Below, piece by piece: positions 62,160-64,000 of a DNA stretch of 64,000 nucleotides. Made by a program: the position numbers and the translations under genes. How positions within the stretch are numbered: position 1 is the first letter of the stretch; every line of letters begins with the position of its first letter. The notes beneath the pieces were generated by a model, which saw nothing but the letters and a program-made list of their open reading frames with translations, was not told where the DNA came from and did not search any database. The DNA comes from Rhodococcus pyridinivorans (GTDB taxonomy: Bacteria; Actinomycetota; Actinomycetes; Mycobacteriales; Mycobacteriaceae), in NCBI RefSeq assembly GCF_900105195.1, contig NZ_FNRX01000002.1, positions 496,001 to 560,000 of the forward strand. Direction: 5' to 3'.

Positions 62160-63506
62160 GTGACCACAGGCGAAATCGTGCACGACAAGTCGGCAGCCGC
62201 CGGCGGGCCCGGTCGGCCGACGACCGGCTCGACACCTCTCGTGACCCCCGGCCGCGCGTGGAGCATGACCGGCCTGGTCATCTTCCTCTACGTCGTCAAC
62301 TACGCCGACAAGGCCGTCCTCGGCATCATCGCCCAGCCTCTGGCGCGTGAGCTCGGCATGAGCTCCTCCCAGATCGGCCTGGTCGGGTCGCTGTTCTTCG
62401 TCACATTCACCGTCGGCGGTTTCTTCGCCGGGCCGTTGAACAAGTACATGACCCTCCGCTGGGCCCTGCTGGCCCTCGGCCTGACCTGGTCGCTCGTCAT
62501 GCTGCCGCTGGTCGTCAGTGCGAGTTTCGCGATGCTGGTCGTCACCCGCATGCTGCTCGGTCTCGCCGAAGGACCGAGCTCGGCGCTCATGCACACCGCC
62601 GCGTACTCGTGGCACCCGCCGGCCAAGCGTGGCCTGCCCGGCGCCTTCCTGGCCGGTTCCGCCTCGGTCGCCAAGATCGCCCTCGCTCCCGTCCTGACCT
62701 TCATCACCGTCGAATGGGGATGGCGTGCCGCGCTGATCTCGCTGTCGATCCTCGGTGCGATCTGGATGGGCTGCTGGCTCCTCGGCTGGAAGGAAGGCCC
62801 CTACACGACCCGGGCCGTCAAGGGCGCCGAGACCGCCGCTTCCCCCGCGCAGACCGAACCGTCCGTGCCGTGGCGCAAGATCTTCCTCACTCGCACCTTC
62901 ATCAGCTGCGCGATCCTGATCATGGTCGTCTACGCGCTCACCACCGTCGTCCTGACCTGGCTGCCGTCCTACTTCGAGGTCGGTCTCGGCTACAGCGCTC
63001 TGCAGGCCGGCTCGATGTTCGCCCTGCCGTCCATCATCGGTCTGTTCCTCATGATCAGCTCGGGCACGGTCACCGACCGCCTCAGCGCCAAGGGTTACCG
63101 CTCGCGGGTCGTCCGCATCATCGTGCCCGCCGTCGGTGTGCTCATCTGCGGTGCCATCCTGGTCTTCCTCCCGTCCATCGGTACGCCGGCTCTGGCCGTC
63201 GCGGTCGTCTCCATCGGCTACGGCTTCGGCGCCATCGCGTTCCCGCTGATCAACGCCGCGATCTCCGAGTTGTGCCCGCCGCAGCAGACCGCCGGCACGA
63301 TGGGTGTCTTCCTCGCGCTGATGGCGGTCGGCGGTCTCGTTGCCCCCTACGGCACGGGTGTCCTCGTCGACAACGCCGCCACCGCGGCGGAGGGCTATGC
63401 AACGGCCTTCCAGGTCATCGGTGCACTCGGTGCGCTCGCCGCGATCCTGGTGCTCTTCCTGGCCGACCCGGAGCGCGACCGCAAGATCATCCGGGCAGCC
63501 GCCTGA
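62160..63506 (+). CDS. MFS transporter, ACS family-like
   Basis: This 448-residue permease has about twelve membrane helices. TM1 begins WSMTGLVIFLYVVNYADKAVLGI with the conserved NYxD; the loop after TM2 and LLGLAEGPSSALMHTAAY are typical of the anion:cation symporter subgroup, which takes up organic acids such as aromatic or sugar acids. GTG 62160 has GAAGGGA upstream. It is divergent from the CoA-transferase operon and precedes a thiolase, so it probably imports the pathway substrate. Confidence 0.9.
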   Translation: MTTGEIVHDKSAAAGGPGRPTTGSTPLVTPGRAWSMTGLVIFLYVVNYADKAVLGIIAQPLARELGMSSSQIGLVGSLFFVTFTVGGFFAGPLNKYMTLRWALLALGLTWSLVMLPLVVSASFAMLVVTRMLLGLAEGPSSALMHTAAYSWHPPAKRGLPGAFLAGSASVAKIALAPVLTFITVEWGWRAALISLSILGAIWMGCWLLGWKEGPYTTRAVKGAETAASPAQTEPSVPWRKIFLTRTFISCAILIMVVYALTTVVLTWLPSYFEVGLGYSALQAGSMFALPSIIGLFLMISSGTVTDRLSAKGYRSRVVRIIVPAVGVLICGAILVFLPSIGTPALAVAVVSIGYGFGAIAFPLINAAISELCPPQQTAGTMGVFLALMAVGGLVAPYGTGVLVDNAATAAEGYATAFQVIGALGALAAILVLFLADPERDRKIIRAAA

Positions 63507-63518
63507 CCTGTTCGGCAT

Positions 63519-63539
63519 AGCTTCCGCCTAACGGAAGCT
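63519..63539. promoter_or_regulatory. Perfect inverted repeat after the MFS gene
   Basis: AGCTTCCG (63519-63526) and CGGAAGCT (63532-63539) form perfect arms around CCTAA. A direct copy of CTTCCGCC follows at 63538-63545. It could be an operator for the thiolase or a small hairpin. Confidence 0.5.
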
Positions 63540-63560
63540 TCCGCCGAAAGACTTACCCCT

Positions 63561-63620
63561 ACCGGCCGGGTGCATGGTCTCCTCGAATGTGAGGACCACC
63601 ACCCGGCCGGTCGTCTTTTC
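63561..63620 (+). terminator. Intrinsic terminator or attenuator between MFS and thiolase
   Basis: ACCGGCCGGGTG (63561-63572) pairs exactly with 63600-63611, with an inner partial stem, and CGTCTTTTC follows. This is the best U-tract hairpin in the window. It lies 55 bp after the MFS stop and 53 bp before the thiolase ATG. Confidence 0.65.
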
Positions 63621-63672
63621 CCACCACGGTTGCCCGGCAACCGTGTCCCGCAACAGCAAAGGACCGATTCGC

Positions 63673-64000
63673 ATGCGCGATGCCGTGATCGTCGACGCCG
63701 TCCGTTCCCCCATCGGACGTCGAGGTGGTGCACTGTCCGAGATCCACCCCGTCAACCTGTCCGCCCACGTGCTGACCGCACTGGCGGAGCGGACCGGCCT
63801 CGATCCCGCCACGATCGACGACGTCCAGTGGGGTTGTGTGAGCCAGGTCGGCGACCAGGCCGGAATCGTCTCGCGCAGCGCCGTGTTCGCGGCCGGATGG
63901 CCGGTCACCGTACCCGCCACCACCATCAACCGGGCGTGCGGATCGAGCCAGCAGGCCGTGTCCTTCGCCGCCGCGACCGTCATCTCCGGCCAGAACGACG
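63673..64000 (+). CDS. Thiolase (acetyl-CoA acetyltransferase), 5' part
   Basis: A 109-codon start of a thiolase is cut by the window edge. MRDAVIVDAVRSPIGRRGGALSEIHPVNLSAHVL opens it, and the nucleophilic Cys is in INRACGSSQQAV. It would cleave a 3-oxoacyl-CoA with CoA. The MFS and CoA-transferase genes nearby suggest a shared catabolic role. Confidence 0.9.
   Translation, partial: MRDAVIVDAVRSPIGRRGGALSEIHPVNLSAHVLTALAERTGLDPATIDDVQWGCVSQVGDQAGIVSRSAVFAAGWPVTVPATTINRACGSSQQAVSFAAATVISGQND

Noticed and set aside
1..64000. CRISPR arrays, phage genes or IS elements
   Set aside because: No regularly spaced repeats, integrase, transposase or structural phage genes were seen; the only tandem repeats are short and unspaced.

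Overview
The window is high-GC, gene-dense actinobacterial DNA. The DnaB inteins, mycothiol-type arsenate reductase, IdeR/DtxR-like iron boxes, HspR-like regulator and many GTG, leaderless-looking or ATGA-overlapped starts all point to Mycobacteriales, most likely Rhodococcus or a close relative. It reads as ordinary chromosome: I see no phage, transposase, CRISPR array, tRNA or rRNA. It opens inside dnaB and closes inside a thiolase gene.

Layout. 0-2.5 kb: 3' part of dnaB with two inteins. 2.5-7.2 kb: an arsenic locus in two modules (ArsI-like lyase with divergent ArsR; arsR-acr3-arsC) that share one palindromic operator, with a TrpF-like isomerase and a DUF808 membrane protein between them. 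7.2-16.3 kb: IclR and PobA, two alpha/beta hydrolases, a BASS-type transporter with divergent LysR, hemerythrin, a catalase-fold protein and a glutaminase-STAS fusion. 16.3-16.6 kb: a strongly folded non-coding element. 16.6-24.4 kb: osmoprotectant-type ABC transporter, cysteine dioxygenase behind a cysteine-rich leader peptide, amidohydrolase and an orphan conservon-type histidine kinase. 24.6-33.9 kb: LysR and a molybdenum hydroxylase operon (moxR, VWA, xdhC, coxS, coxL, coxM, coxG), interrupted by an SDR remnant. 34-40.3 kb: small zinc-ribbon-like and short proteins, HspR-like regulator and Hsp20, zinc alcohol dehydrogenase, a tiny dicistron with a frameshift, a response regulator/kinase pair and an LLM oxidoreductase.

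40.4-50.4 kb: thioesterase and TetR, then accD-accA-acyl-CoA dehydrogenase-MaoC-CitE, which match the mycobacterial leucine catabolic genes, then an IclR gene divergent from a two-subunit 3-oxoacid CoA-transferase. Together they would take isovaleryl-CoA to acetoacetate and acetyl-CoA. 50.4-54.8 kb: a DUF1992 protein, an IclR, and the hydratase, acetaldehyde dehydrogenase and aldolase of a meta-cleavage lower pathway. 54.8-58.2 kb: GNAT protein, bfr and bfd under two iron-box matches, and three tandem AIM24 paralogues. 58.2-64 kb: an operon of CaiB-type CoA-transferase and two acyl-CoA dehydrogenases, a divergent MFS transporter and the start of a thiolase, probably uptake and degradation of an organic acid.

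Points most worth a second look: the class-3-like intein in the DnaB P-loop, the leaderless Cys-rich leader peptide before cysteine dioxygenase, the unassigned structured RNA at 16.3-16.45 kb, the three-copy arsenic operator, the AIM24 triplet and the 36.8-37.06 kb short-ORF pair.
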